Shown here: positions 9,345 through 17,892 of the stretch, in pieces
How positions within the stretch are numbered: position 1 is the stretch's first letter
Layout of the letters: the number at the start of each line of letters is the position of its first letter
IMG/VR virus record: IMGVR_UViG_3300030060_000055
Location: 1 to 58,571 of that record
Length of the DNA: 58,571 nucleotides
Source: a virus
Reading direction: 5' to 3' (one strand)
Translations under genes and position numbers: made by a program
Notes under the pieces: model-generated
Told to the model about the DNA's origin: nothing
Seen by the model: the letters and a program-made list of their open reading frames with translations, nothing else
The model's database searches: none

Positions 9345-9466
9345 GCAAAGACTTAGAACCAGTAGTAAAGCAGTTGCAGAAAGCATCTAAGATGCATGCA
9401 GCGCAAGCTAAGATAGTAAAGAACCATATAAAGACTATGCACAATGCCGCTAAAAAAAGGAAGTAG
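9341..9466 (+). CDS. small basic helical protein 3
   Basis: 41 residues from a GTG start overlapping the previous stop (GTGA): [21 protein letters not shown] then a basic tail ending AAKKRK. It is one amphipathic helix with a net positive charge. Short, but the coupling with its neighbours and the similarity in kind to the rest of the cluster support it. Confidence 0.6.
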   Translation: MSKDLEPVVKQLQKASKMHAAQAKIVKNHIKTMHNAAKKRK

Positions 9467-9596
9467 TCAGAAGGTTATATCTTCTAATATTTCTAAATTA
9501 AAAAAAGAAGGGAGACCACAGAAACAAGCAGTGGCTATTTCATTAGATAAAGCATATGGCAAGAGACCCAAAAGAAGGAACGGGAAAAAAACCTAA
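9444..9596 (+). CDS. small basic protein 4 (MPLKKGSS family)
   Basis: 50 residues starting [40 protein letters not shown]. The opening and the [10 protein letters not shown] motif are a pattern I recognise from many phage head regions, function unknown. It overlaps the previous gene by 23 bases and the next by 41 in other frames, so three genes are packed in one short stretch. Confidence 0.68.
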   Translation: MPLKKGSSQKVISSNISKLKKEGRPQKQAVAISLDKAYGKRPKRRNGKKT

Positions 9597-9858
9597 AGGA
9601 AGCGGAAGACGTTTATATACAGATGAAAATCCTAAAGATACAGTACCCATTAAGTTTGCAACACCTACAGATGCAAGGAAAACAGTTGCAAAAGTCAAAC
9701 GAATTAAAAAACCTTTTGCTAGAAAAATACAAATACTTACAGTCGGAGAACAAAGATCAAAAGTTATGGGTAAATCTGAGGTCTCTAATATATTTAAAAA
9801 GGGTAAAGACTCAATAAGAAAAACGCATGGCAATAGCAAAAAGTCAAAAAAGTCTTAA
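9556..9858 (+). CDS. small basic protein 5
   Basis: 100 residues, basic, starting [47 protein letters not shown] and ending in a Lys/Ser tail (GNSKKSKKS). The [23 protein letters not shown] pattern recurs in marine phages. The basic tail suggests nucleic acid contact; function unknown. Confidence 0.75.
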   Translation: MARDPKEGTGKKPKGSGRRLYTDENPKDTVPIKFATPTDARKTVAKVKRIKKPFARKIQILTVGEQRSKVMGKSEVSNIFKKGKDSIRKTHGNSKKSKKS

Positions 9859-10066
9859 AGACTGGACTAAACAAAAATGGCGTACTAAGTCAGGCAAGAA
9901 GTCGTCTGATACAGGAGAAAGATATCTTCCTGAAAAAGCTATCAAAGCTATGTCAAGTTCACAATATGCAGCTACTACTAAAAAGAAAAGAGCAGATACT
10001 AAGAAAGGTAAACAATTTTCTAAACAACCTAAGTCTGCTGCAAAGATATCAAAGAGGTATAGGTAA
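9827..10066 (+). CDS. small basic protein 6 (DUF5872-like)
   Basis: 79 residues with [51 protein letters not shown]. This resembles DUF5872-type proteins of cyanophages and other marine phages; no function is established. Overlaps the preceding gene by 32 bases, and its stop overlaps the nuclease start. Confidence 0.75.
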   Translation: MAIAKSQKSLKDWTKQKWRTKSGKKSSDTGERYLPEKAIKAMSSSQYAATTKKKRADTKKGKQFSKQPKSAAKISKRYR

Positions 10067-10482
10067 TGTATGAATATTCTTGCGAAGTTAAAAGAGTCGT
10101 TGATGGTGATACTGTGGACGTTATTCTTAATCTTGGGTTTGATATTTTCTATAAGTCTCGTGTTCGTCTATATGGTATTGATACTCCCGAGTCACGTACT
10201 CGTAACAAAGATGAGAAGGCTAGAGGAAAAATGGCTGCGGCTTACTTAGAAGATGCTATTAACAATGGCAATACTGTTGTTATACAAACAAAACTAAAAG
10301 ATTCTAGGGGTAAGTATGGAAGAGTATTAGGTAATGTATTGGTTGATGATGTAAACATTAATGAACAAATGGTTGACAAACATCTAGCAGTAAAATACTT
10401 TGGACAAAGTAAAGAAGATGTTGAAGAAGAGCATCTTAAGAATAGACAAATATTAATTGATAACGGAACATTTGAACCTTAA
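10066..10482 (+). CDS. staphylococcal-type (thermo)nuclease homologue
   Basis: Calcium-dependent phosphodiesterase fold, 138 residues. The active-site set is intact: D13/D15 in VVDGDTV, R34 and D39/E42 in RLYGIDTPES, and R86 in KYGRVLG. No signal peptide is visible, so it acts inside the infected cell or is packaged. Located between basic head proteins and the adaptor, it could trim or resolve DNA during packaging or help degrade host DNA; the sequence does not decide which. Confidence 0.9.
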   Translation: MYEYSCEVKRVVDGDTVDVILNLGFDIFYKSRVRLYGIDTPESRTRNKDEKARGKMAAAYLEDAINNGNTVVIQTKLKDSRGKYGRVLGNVLVDDVNINEQMVDKHLAVKYFGQSKEDVEEEHLKNRQILIDNGTFEP

Positions 10483-10518
10483 AATAAATCAACATGTTTA
10501 AACAACAGGAGAAAAAAT

Positions 10519-10734
10519 ATGCCAAATGTAGGTAAAAAGAAATTTGCTTATGATGATGCTGGTATGAAAGCAGCACGTGAGGAAATGAAAAAATCAGGTA
10601 AGGATATGGTAATTAATTTTGACGAGGGTGGAAAGGTAGATGACTATCAAGATAGCCTTGTTAAAAAATTTGGTGGCGGTATGCCTAAGTATGGTAAAGG
10701 TGGAATGCCTTACGGAAATACAAAAAAAGATTAA
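10519..10734 (+). CDS. small Gly-rich protein with EGGKV/GGMP motifs
   Basis: 71 residues, MPNVGKKKFAYDDAGMKAAREEMKK then INFDEGGKVDD and KFGGGMPKYGKGGMPYG. The same EGG and GGMP signatures occur in the proteins at 20930 and 22603. It has an AGGAG ribosome site. Probably a structural or assembly protein; no known domain. Confidence 0.65.
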   Translation: MPNVGKKKFAYDDAGMKAAREEMKKSGKDMVINFDEGGKVDDYQDSLVKKFGGGMPKYGKGGMPYGNTKKD

Positions 10735-10740
10735 TAATAT

Positions 10741-11427
10741 ATGGCAACAGCCACTACTAACAACTTTGACTTAGATATAGCAGAAGCAGCAGAAGAGGCT
10801 TTTGAACTAGCTGGTTTAGAAATGAGAACTGGCTACGACTTGCGTACAGCTAGACGTAGTATAAATCTTATGATGCTTGAGTGGGCAAACAGAGGTTTGA
10901 ACCTATGGCAAGTTGAATCAGGTAGTACAACATTAACTGCTGGAACAGCTACGTATAGTTTAGATGCTGACACTATTGATTTATTAGAACATCATTTAAG
11001 AACGGATGATGGAGAAACAAGTGCGCAAAGTGATACATCTTTAACTAGAGTATCTTTTTCGCAGTATGCTGATATACCTAATAAATTAGATCAAGGTAGA
11101 CCTAATGAAATATTAGTCAATAGAGATAGTGGCACTACATCTTTTACTCTTTATCCAGTTCCTGATAGTACAACCACTTATAAGGTAGTTTGGTACAGGC
11201 TTAGACAGATATATGATGCAGGAACACCAGCATCTAATACTTTAGATATACCTAAAGTATTCTTGCCATGTCTTGTATCAGGTCTTGCTTATTATTTAGC
11301 TATGAAAAATCCAGAAGCAGCACAAAGAATTCCATTCTTAAAGCAACAATATGAAGAACAATGGAAACTTGCATCTGAAGAAAACAGAGTTAAAGCAGCT
11401 GTAAGATTTGTACCGGGAGGTTATTAG
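10741..11427 (+). CDS. head-tail adaptor, P22 gp4-like
   Basis: Adaptor ring that closes the portal after packaging. At 228 residues the N-terminal helical bundle is typical (IAEAAEEAFELAGLEMRTGYDLRTARRSINLMMLEWANRGLNLWQVE), followed by a small beta domain (TATYSLDADTIDLLEHHLR, TTSFTLYPVPDSTTTYKVVWYR) and a helical C terminus. It opens the tail gene run. Confidence 0.85.
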   Translation: MATATTNNFDLDIAEAAEEAFELAGLEMRTGYDLRTARRSINLMMLEWANRGLNLWQVESGSTTLTAGTATYSLDADTIDLLEHHLRTDDGETSAQSDTSLTRVSFSQYADIPNKLDQGRPNEILVNRDSGTTSFTLYPVPDSTTTYKVVWYRLRQIYDAGTPASNTLDIPKVFLPCLVSGLAYYLAMKNPEAAQRIPFLKQQYEEQWKLASEENRVKAAVRFVPGGY

Positions 11428-11428
11428 T

Positions 11429-11773
11429 ATGCCGTATGCTAAAGGTAAACATGCATATGGTATATGTGATAGAACTGGCTTTAGATATCCTTTAAAAGAT
11501 TTAAGAAATCAAATAAAAGATAAAAAAAGAACAGGACTGTTAGTAGGTAAAGACGTATTAGATAAAGATCAACCACAACTACAACTAGGCAGATTAAGGT
11601 TAAATGATCCACAGGCTCTTAAGAATCCTAGACCACAAACAGACTTACAAGCTAGTAGAGGGTTATCTGGATTCAATCCTATAGGTGGATGGAATTCAGC
11701 ATTTGGTGATTCTAGTCTTAGTAATATGGTGTTAAAAGGTCAACTAGGTAATTTAAAAATAACTACAAGCTAA
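11429..11773 (+). CDS. conserved tail-region protein
   Basis: 114 residues from ATG 11429 (MPYAKGKHAYGICDRTGFRYPLKDL); an upstream in-frame ATG at 11408 lies inside the adaptor gene and is less likely. DRTGFRYPLKDL and PQLQLGRLRLNDPQALKNPRP recur in marine podoviruses next to gp4-like adaptors. Function unknown; probably part of the connector or tail. Confidence 0.7.
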   Translation: MPYAKGKHAYGICDRTGFRYPLKDLRNQIKDKKRTGLLVGKDVLDKDQPQLQLGRLRLNDPQALKNPRPQTDLQASRGLSGFNPIGGWNSAFGDSSLSNMVLKGQLGNLKITTS

Positions 11774-12423
11774 TGTCATTTACATTTACAACATTAAAAA
11801 CTGCTATACAAGATTATACTGAAAATACAGAGACCACATTTGTAAATAATCTTTCTACTATAATAGTTCAAGCAGAGAATAGAATTAATGGCGCAGTAGA
11901 ATTACCTAACTATAGAAAGAATCAAACAGCAACTGCTACTATAAACAATCAATATCTTGGAGTGCCTGACGATTTTTTGTATCCATATTCATTAGCGGTA
12001 GTAGATTCAGATGGTAACTATAATTTTTTAATAAACAAAGATGTTAACTTTATAAGAGAAGCATATCCAAAAGCTTCTGCTAATACTGGATTGCCAGAAT
12101 ACTATGCTCAGTTTGATGATGATTTTTATATATTAGGTCCAACACCTGATGCTAATTACACAGTAGAGTTACATTATTTTTATTTACCACAATCTATAAC
12201 AGCCTCATCAGATGGAACAAGTTGGTTAGGAACAAATGCTCCTGATGTTTTACTATTTGGTTCTTTAGTAGAAGCATACATATTTATGAAAGGTGAGCCT
12301 GATATAGTGCAACTTTATGAAACTAGATTTAAAGATGCATTAGATAAATTAGTTATAGAAAATGATGGAAGAAATAGAAAAGATGCTTATAGAAGCGGAC
12401 AAAGAAGATTAGTAGAACAATAA
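11773..12423 (+). CDS. tail tube/connector adaptor protein
   Basis: 216 residues. SFTFTTLKTAIQDYTENTETTFVNNLSTIIVQAENRINGAVELPNYRKN is the opening seen in phage adaptor/tail proteins located between gp4-like and tail hub proteins; VPDDFLYPYSLAVVDSDGNYNFL and DFYILGPTPDANYTVELHYFYLP give a beta-rich second half. Start overlaps the previous stop (TAATG). Confidence 0.65.
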   Translation: MSFTFTTLKTAIQDYTENTETTFVNNLSTIIVQAENRINGAVELPNYRKNQTATATINNQYLGVPDDFLYPYSLAVVDSDGNYNFLINKDVNFIREAYPKASANTGLPEYYAQFDDDFYILGPTPDANYTVELHYFYLPQSITASSDGTSWLGTNAPDVLLFGSLVEAYIFMKGEPDIVQLYETRFKDALDKLVIENDGRNRKDAYRSGQRRLVEQ

Positions 12424-13190
12424 TGTTAAAAGAAAGAATACTAGATTTAGAAGGCAAACATGTAGCTATTGTGGCTATGGGTATGAGTCAAATAGATTTT
12501 CATCTATCACAGTTACATAGTAAGAAGTTTGACGAAGTTTGGGTAATTAATGCGATGATAGGAGTAGTTAAGAAAGCAGATAGAGCATTTATACTTGATC
12601 CTATGTCACGTTTTTTTGATACAGATGAAGCAGCATCTATGACTCAAATGATGAGAGAAGAGTTACCTAAAATAGATTATCCAATATATTCTTGTGAACT
12701 AGATGCAAGAGTGCCAGCAGTAGAAGAGTATCCTATTAAAAGTGTAATAGAAGATACATCATGTGCTTATCTTAACAATACAGTAGCTTATGCTATAGCT
12801 TTTGCTTACTGGAATAATGTTGGTTCTATTAGTATGTTTGGAACAGATTTTACTTATAACAATAACGCACACTTTGCAGAAATGGGTAGAGCATGTTGTG
12901 AATATTGGCTAGGCAAATGCATGGAAAATAATGTTGATGTATCTGTAGCTGTTAGATCAAATCTATTAGATGCTAATGTAGATATGAAAGATAAACTATA
13001 TGGGTATCATCGTTTAAACGATCCAATAGTATCTTATTTAAAAGATGGTGAACTATCAGTATGTAATTATTCAGAGATCATACAAGAAAAAATGATACCA
13101 CATGGAATCATAGGAAGAGAAAATCCTAAAGAGTGGGTTATAGATGAAAGATCAAATGGAAGTACACCACCAGAACCTTTAGTACCATAA
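12423..13190 (+). CDS. Rossmann-like protein, possibly DUF115/MptE-like
   Basis: 255 residues. An alternating beta/alpha pattern (HVAIVAMGMSQIDFHLSQL, VWVINAMIGVVKKADRAFILDP) and the motif SISMFGTDFTYNNNAHFAEMGRACCEYWLG resemble proteins of the DUF115/MptE-like and glycosyltransferase-like fold, where a G-x-D-x-x-Y...H motif lies near the active site. It is a metabolic-looking enzyme embedded in tail genes. It might modify a virion or host surface component. The family assignment is tentative. Confidence 0.5.
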   Translation: MLKERILDLEGKHVAIVAMGMSQIDFHLSQLHSKKFDEVWVINAMIGVVKKADRAFILDPMSRFFDTDEAASMTQMMREELPKIDYPIYSCELDARVPAVEEYPIKSVIEDTSCAYLNNTVAYAIAFAYWNNVGSISMFGTDFTYNNNAHFAEMGRACCEYWLGKCMENNVDVSVAVRSNLLDANVDMKDKLYGYHRLNDPIVSYLKDGELSVCNYSEIIQEKMIPHGIIGRENPKEWVIDERSNGSTPPEPLVP

Positions 13191-13480
13191 TGCAAACAGA
13201 TAAATTTGAAATATCAATAGGTAATCTTGGTGTAAAAACTACAGATTATAGAGGACACACAGTAGAAGAAGTTGCTGATATGGCAACTGATAGATTAGTT
13301 TCGATAAGTGATACAGCACCTGACACTATAAAAGCGCAAGCCCATATATTTAAAGATGCTGCACGACAGGTAATTACACACTATATGCATGAGGCAATAA
13401 AAAACCACATATGTACAGTATGTAATCAATTAGAACAGCAAGGACATAAAGACCTTGCCAATATAATAAGGAGGCTGTAA
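13190..13480 (+). CDS. small helical tail-region protein
   Basis: 96 residues, all-helical (GHTVEEVADMATDRLVSISDTAPDTIKAQAHIFKDAARQVITHYMHEAIKNHI) with two cysteines (CTVC) and the ending GHKDLANIIRRL, a pattern I recognise from other marine phages. It could be a chaperone for the following tail proteins. Overlapping start and stop codons on both sides. Confidence 0.65.
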   Translation: MQTDKFEISIGNLGVKTTDYRGHTVEEVADMATDRLVSISDTAPDTIKAQAHIFKDAARQVITHYMHEAIKNHICTVCNQLEQQGHKDLANIIRRL

Positions 13481-13911
13481 TGGCTATAACACAAGCAATG
13501 TGTACTTCTTTTAAGAAAGAACTTTTAGAAGGCGTACATAATTTTAAAAACTCAGGTGGTAGTACATTCAGGTTAGCACTCTATACGAGTTCAGCTACTA
13601 TGAGTGCAGCAACTACTGCATATACAACTTCTGATGAAGCTAGTGGTACTAACTACACCGCTAAAGGTAATACACTTACACGTGTAGACCCTTCTACTTC
13701 AGGCACAACAGCGTTTACAGACTTTGCTGATCTAACTTTTGGCACAGCAACTGTTACTGCTAGAGGTTGTATGATTTATAACGACTCTGCTTCAGGTGAT
13801 CCGGCAGTTGCAGTATTTGATTTTGGTGCTGATAAAACATCAACAGCAGGTTCATTTACTATAACTTTTCCAACAGCTGATGCAAGTAATGCGATTATAA
13901 GAATAGCTTAA
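13480..13911 (+). CDS. virion structural protein, beta-rich
   Basis: 143 residues (ITQAMCTSFKKELLEGVHNFKNSGGSTFRLALYTSSATMSAATTAYTTSDEASG). The opening helix followed by a Thr/Ser/Gly-rich beta domain is common in phage tail or decoration proteins. It immediately precedes two repeat-rich proteins. No catalytic motif. Confidence 0.65.
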   Translation: MAITQAMCTSFKKELLEGVHNFKNSGGSTFRLALYTSSATMSAATTAYTTSDEASGTNYTAKGNTLTRVDPSTSGTTAFTDFADLTFGTATVTARGCMIYNDSASGDPAVAVFDFGADKTSTAGSFTITFPTADASNAIIRIA

Positions 13912-13914
13912 TAC

Positions 13915-14748
13915 ATGTCTGTCGGTTGGGGTCGGTCCACTTGGGGAACAGGTCCTTGGGGCGAACCTGCCATAGTCAATGTTTCTGTAGATATTACAGG
14001 TGTTGCTGGTACATCAGCACTTGGAACAGAAACAATAACATGTGATGCTAATGTACCAGAGATAGGTGTTGCAGCTACAGGAGCAGTAGGCTCAGTAGTT
14101 GCTACTGGTGCAGCTAATGTTGCAGAAACAGGATTAGCAGCTACAACTGCTTTAGGAACAGAGTCTGTTACAGCTGATGCTAATGTATCTGAAACAGGCG
14201 TTGCAGCTACAGGTGCGGTTGGTAGCGAAACTGTAACAGGTGATGCTAACTTAACAGAAACAGGTGTATCAGCAACTACTGCATTAGGTACAGAATCTGT
14301 AAGTGGTGATGCTAATGTAGCTGAAACAGGTATAGCAGGTACGTCTGCTATAGGTAATGTTACAGCTTCAGGTATTGCTATTACTGGTGTTTCTGGAACT
14401 GCGTCTACTATAGCAGTAGGTGATGAAACAGTAACATGTGATGCAAATGTAGCTTGTACTGGTTTATCTGCAACAAGTGGACTAGGTACATTAAGTTTAG
14501 TTACAGTAAATGTATTATCTATAACAGGCGTAGAAGGAAATACTACAGCAGGTAATCTTAGTGTTTCAGGTATATCAAATGTATCTGTAACAGGTTTAAA
14601 CGCTACAGGAGAGTTAGGATTTGTAAGTGTATGGGGAGAAATAATACCCGGAGTTACAACATCATGGTCTGATGTAGATGAATCTGTAACTACAACTTGG
14701 TCTGATATAGATGAATCTGTAACTACTACATGGAGTGACGTAGCATAA
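13915..14748 (+). CDS. repeat-rich tail protein with WG-motif head
   Basis: 277 residues. It opens GWGRSTWGTGPWGEP, then about ten imperfect repeats of roughly 19-20 residues (ETGVAATGAVGSETVTGDAN-like) and ends in three copies of TT(T/S)WSD(V/I)DESV-like units. Repeats and lack of charge indicate an extended beta fibre or spike element next to the main fibre. The DNA repeats follow the codon frame, so this is protein-level repetition. Confidence 0.65.
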   Translation: MSVGWGRSTWGTGPWGEPAIVNVSVDITGVAGTSALGTETITCDANVPEIGVAATGAVGSVVATGAANVAETGLAATTALGTESVTADANVSETGVAATGAVGSETVTGDANLTETGVSATTALGTESVSGDANVAETGIAGTSAIGNVTASGIAITGVSGTASTIAVGDETVTCDANVACTGLSATSGLGTLSLVTVNVLSITGVEGNTTAGNLSVSGISNVSVTGLNATGELGFVSVWGEIIPGVTTSWSDVDESVTTTWSDIDESVTTTWSDVA

Positions 14749-14781
14749 TAAATAGTTTAATATTAGTTTAGAGGGAAAAAA

Positions 14782-17538
14782 ATGGCAACTTATGTAAATG
14801 ATTTAAGATTAAAAGAGATAGCAACTGGTGATGAGTCCGGAACATGGGGCGCATCAACAAATACAAATCTTGAGTTGATAGCAGAAGCATTTAGTTATGG
14901 CACTGAAGCTATTACTACTAATGCAGACACACATACAACAACTATAGCAGATGGTTCTACTGACCCCGGTAGATCAATGTTTCTTAAATATACAGGTGCA
15001 TTAGACTCTGCCTGTACTGTAACTATTGGACCAAACACAGTATCTAAATTATGGCTTATAGAGAATGCCACAACAGGTTCACAAAATTTAGTTATAAGCC
15101 AAGGCACAGGTTCTAACGTAACTATACCAGCTGGTAAAACTAAAATTATATATTCAGATGGTGCTGGCTCTGGTGGTGCAATGGTAGATGCATTAGCATC
15201 TATTAATATAGAAACAAGCGGTATCTTAGAAACATCAGCATCTATACAAACACCATTAATAGAATATACAGATGGTGATGATGCTATAACTATAGCTGAT
15301 GGAGGTCATGTAACTTTTGCTGGAAATATAGATGCTTCTAGTGGAACAATCAAACTAGATGGAGGCTATCCAACAGGAACAGGAAATACTGCTTTAGGAG
15401 ATACAGCCTTAGATAGTGTAACCACAGGTAACTACAATACTGCTATAGGAGAAAATTCTTTAACAGCTAATACAACAGGCGGAACAAATACTGCAATAGG
15501 TTCACGCACTTTGGATGAAAACACTACTGGAAGTTCTAATACTGCTGTCGGTCAAGGAGCGTTAAACTCTAATACAACAGCAGATAACAATACAGCAGTT
15601 GGTCAAGGTTCTATGGCAGCTAACACTACAGGAACAACAAACGTAGCAGTTGGTTCTGCTGCTTTAGCGGCTGCTACTACAGCAAGTGACAATACTGCTA
15701 TAGGTGCTAATGCTTTAACAACAGCAACCACAGGACACAGTAACACAGCTGTCGGTAAGGCTGCTGCTGAAGCACTTACGACTGGTGCAGAAAACGTATT
15801 TGTAGGTGAAAGAGCAGGAGATGCTACAACCACAGGAAGTAATAACACAGGTGTTGGACACAAAGCATTAAGTTCTTTAACTACAGCAAATTCTAATGAA
15901 GCTTTTGGTAACGATGCTTTACAAGCATTAACAACAGGTACTAATAATGTTGCAGTAGGTTCATTTTCTTTAGACGCTTTAACTGATGCTTCTTATCATG
16001 TTGGAGTTGGTTATCAGGCTTTATCTGCTAACACGACAGGAACACAAAATGTAGGAGTAGGTTGGAGTGCTTTATTAACAAACACCACAGGAAGTTATAA
16101 CACAGCCATAGGAAGTTCTGCACTATATGCTAATACAACAGGTGCAAGTAATGTTGCTTTGGGCAGAGACTCTATGGAATCAAATACTACAGGTTCTGAG
16201 AATACTGCGTTGGGTGCGAAAGCATTAAATTCAAATACAACAGGAAGCTATAACGTAGCAGTTGGTCGAAGGGCTTTGGAAGACAATACTACAGCCGATA
16301 ATAATGTTGCTTTAGGTTGGGGTGCATTAACAGAAAACACTACAGGTTCAACCAACACAGCCATAGGAAGAAGCACTTTAGCAGCAAGCACGACAGCTTC
16401 TGATAACACAGGTTGTGGTTATGCTGTATTGTTAGCAAATACAACAGGAACTAATAATACTGGAGTTGGTGTTAATGCTTTACAAGCAAACACGACAGCT
16501 TCTGATAATACTGCGGTGGGTAGAAATGCTTTACTATCAAACACCACAGGTGCATACAATACGGCAGTAGGAAGTTTATGTTTAGACTCTGTTATTGCTG
16601 GTCAAAAACATACTGCTATAGGGTATGGTGCTGGTAAAGATTTAACAGGTGGTGAAGAAAATACATTAGTAGGTTACTTGGCTGGGGAAAATCTTACAAC
16701 ATCGAGTGGTAATGTAGCAGTAGGGCAAGAGGCATTAAAAACAAATACTACTGGAAACTTTAATGTAGCTATAGGTAGAGAATCTTTGCTTGCTCTTACA
16801 ACAGCAGCTAACTGTGTTGCTGTGGGTAAAGCAACTCTTGAAAACGTAACTACAGGAGCAGAAAACGTAGGTATGGGTAAACAAGCTGGTGCATCAGTTA
16901 CTACAGGTGCTGCTAATGTTTTGGTAGGTGATTTTGCTGGAGCAAATTTAACTACAGGTGATAACAATGTTTGCATAGGTCATAATACTGCAACACAAGG
17001 TGAGTCATCTGTTACAAACAGTTCTTGTGTCTATATCGGAGAAGGTGCATCAGGTAATAACACAGCAACTTTTGAATATGTCATAGGACAAGGCAGGATT
17101 GGACTAGGCGGTAACTCTTTTGCTTTTGGTAAAGCAAGTAATGTTGTTTACAATCTTTTTACAAATGACGCTTCATGGACAAGAAGTTCAGACTTAAACA
17201 AAAAAACTAATATAGAAGATACAGATTTAGGTTTAAGTTTTATTAATGAACTTAGACCAGTAACATTTAATTGGAGACCTAATAATGAGTTTCCAGAGCA
17301 TTACAAAGATTATTCTGAAACAGAAAATACTATGAACACAGACGTAAATCTTTATGGAATGATTGCACAAGATGTTGAAAAAGCATTAGATAAAGTTGGT
17401 CATAAAAACTTTGGTGGATGGAAAGAAGAAGAAGATGGTTCACAAAGTTTGTCACAAGAAATGTTTATATACCCATTAATTAATGCTGTTAAAGAATTAT
17501 CAGCAGAAGTTGATGAAATAAAAAAGAAACTTAATTAG
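14782..17538 (+). CDS. tail fibre with YadA-like repeats and S74 chaperone
   Basis: 918-residue receptor-binding fibre. Residues 1-190 probably attach to the virion. From about 200 to 735 I count about 32 repeats of roughly 17 residues of the form N-T-A-(I/V)-G-x-x-A-L-x-x-x-T-T-G, like the left-handed beta roll of trimeric YadA-type adhesins. The C terminus is an S74 intramolecular chaperone starting at S803-D-L-N-K-K808; the Ser/Lys pair five residues apart matches the self-cleavage dyad of endosialidase fibres. It ends with a trimerising coil (VKELSAEVDEIKKKLN). The mature fibre should lose about 115 residues. Confidence 0.9.
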   Translation: MATYVNDLRLKEIATGDESGTWGASTNTNLELIAEAFSYGTEAITTNADTHTTTIADGSTDPGRSMFLKYTGALDSACTVTIGPNTVSKLWLIENATTGSQNLVISQGTGSNVTIPAGKTKIIYSDGAGSGGAMVDALASINIETSGILETSASIQTPLIEYTDGDDAITIADGGHVTFAGNIDASSGTIKLDGGYPTGTGNTALGDTALDSVTTGNYNTAIGENSLTANTTGGTNTAIGSRTLDENTTGSSNTAVGQGALNSNTTADNNTAVGQGSMAANTTGTTNVAVGSAALAAATTASDNTAIGANALTTATTGHSNTAVGKAAAEALTTGAENVFVGERAGDATTTGSNNTGVGHKALSSLTTANSNEAFGNDALQALTTGTNNVAVGSFSLDALTDASYHVGVGYQALSANTTGTQNVGVGWSALLTNTTGSYNTAIGSSALYANTTGASNVALGRDSMESNTTGSENTALGAKALNSNTTGSYNVAVGRRALEDNTTADNNVALGWGALTENTTGSTNTAIGRSTLAASTTASDNTGCGYAVLLANTTGTNNTGVGVNALQANTTASDNTAVGRNALLSNTTGAYNTAVGSLCLDSVIAGQKHTAIGYGAGKDLTGGEENTLVGYLAGENLTTSSGNVAVGQEALKTNTTGNFNVAIGRESLLALTTAANCVAVGKATLENVTTGAENVGMGKQAGASVTTGAANVLVGDFAGANLTTGDNNVCIGHNTATQGESSVTNSSCVYIGEGASGNNTATFEYVIGQGRIGLGGNSFAFGKASNVVYNLFTNDASWTRSSDLNKKTNIEDTDLGLSFINELRPVTFNWRPNNEFPEHYKDYSETENTMNTDVNLYGMIAQDVEKALDKVGHKNFGGWKEEEDGSQSLSQEMFIYPLINAVKELSAEVDEIKKKLN

Positions 17539-17547
17539 GAGTAAAAA

Positions 17548-17892
17548 ATGGCAGTAACAAAAGCAATAACAAGTTGTACCCCATACGTTAATAGTAATAG
17601 CAAAGTTGCTAAATGGGATATAGAAATGACATATGAAAACGATAGTGAAGGAGATGCTACTTACTATAAATCAAGATTTTCTACTACAGTTAATCAAAAA
17701 GATACTGATGCAGATGGTAATGTAACAACTAACTTTACACTTAAAGCTAAAGGTTCTTTTAGTAACGCTGATTTAGTAGCACTTTGTCCTGTATCGCAAT
17801 GGGATATAGTATTTGCTAGTCAGGTAGATAGTGTTATTACTAATCCATCAGTAGACAATACACCTGATAACGATTTTAACGTACCTAGTTAA
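17548..17892 (+). CDS. hypothetical protein after tail fibre
   Basis: 114 residues, MAVTKAITSCTPYVNSNSKVAKWDIEMTYENDSEGDATYYKSRFSTTV, beta-prone. It follows the fibre by 9 bases with a TTAGGAG ribosome site. A fibre-associated or assembly role is likely from position only. Confidence 0.65.
   Translation: MAVTKAITSCTPYVNSNSKVAKWDIEMTYENDSEGDATYYKSRFSTTVNQKDTDADGNVTTNFTLKAKGSFSNADLVALCPVSQWDIVFASQVDSVITNPSVDNTPDNDFNVPS

Noticed and set aside
14895-16976. Direct DNA repeats and several antisense open frames in the fibre gene, at first glance CRISPR-like
   Set aside because: The repeats follow the codon frame, are degenerate at the DNA level and encode the YadA-like protein repeats; antisense frames arise from the biased codons.
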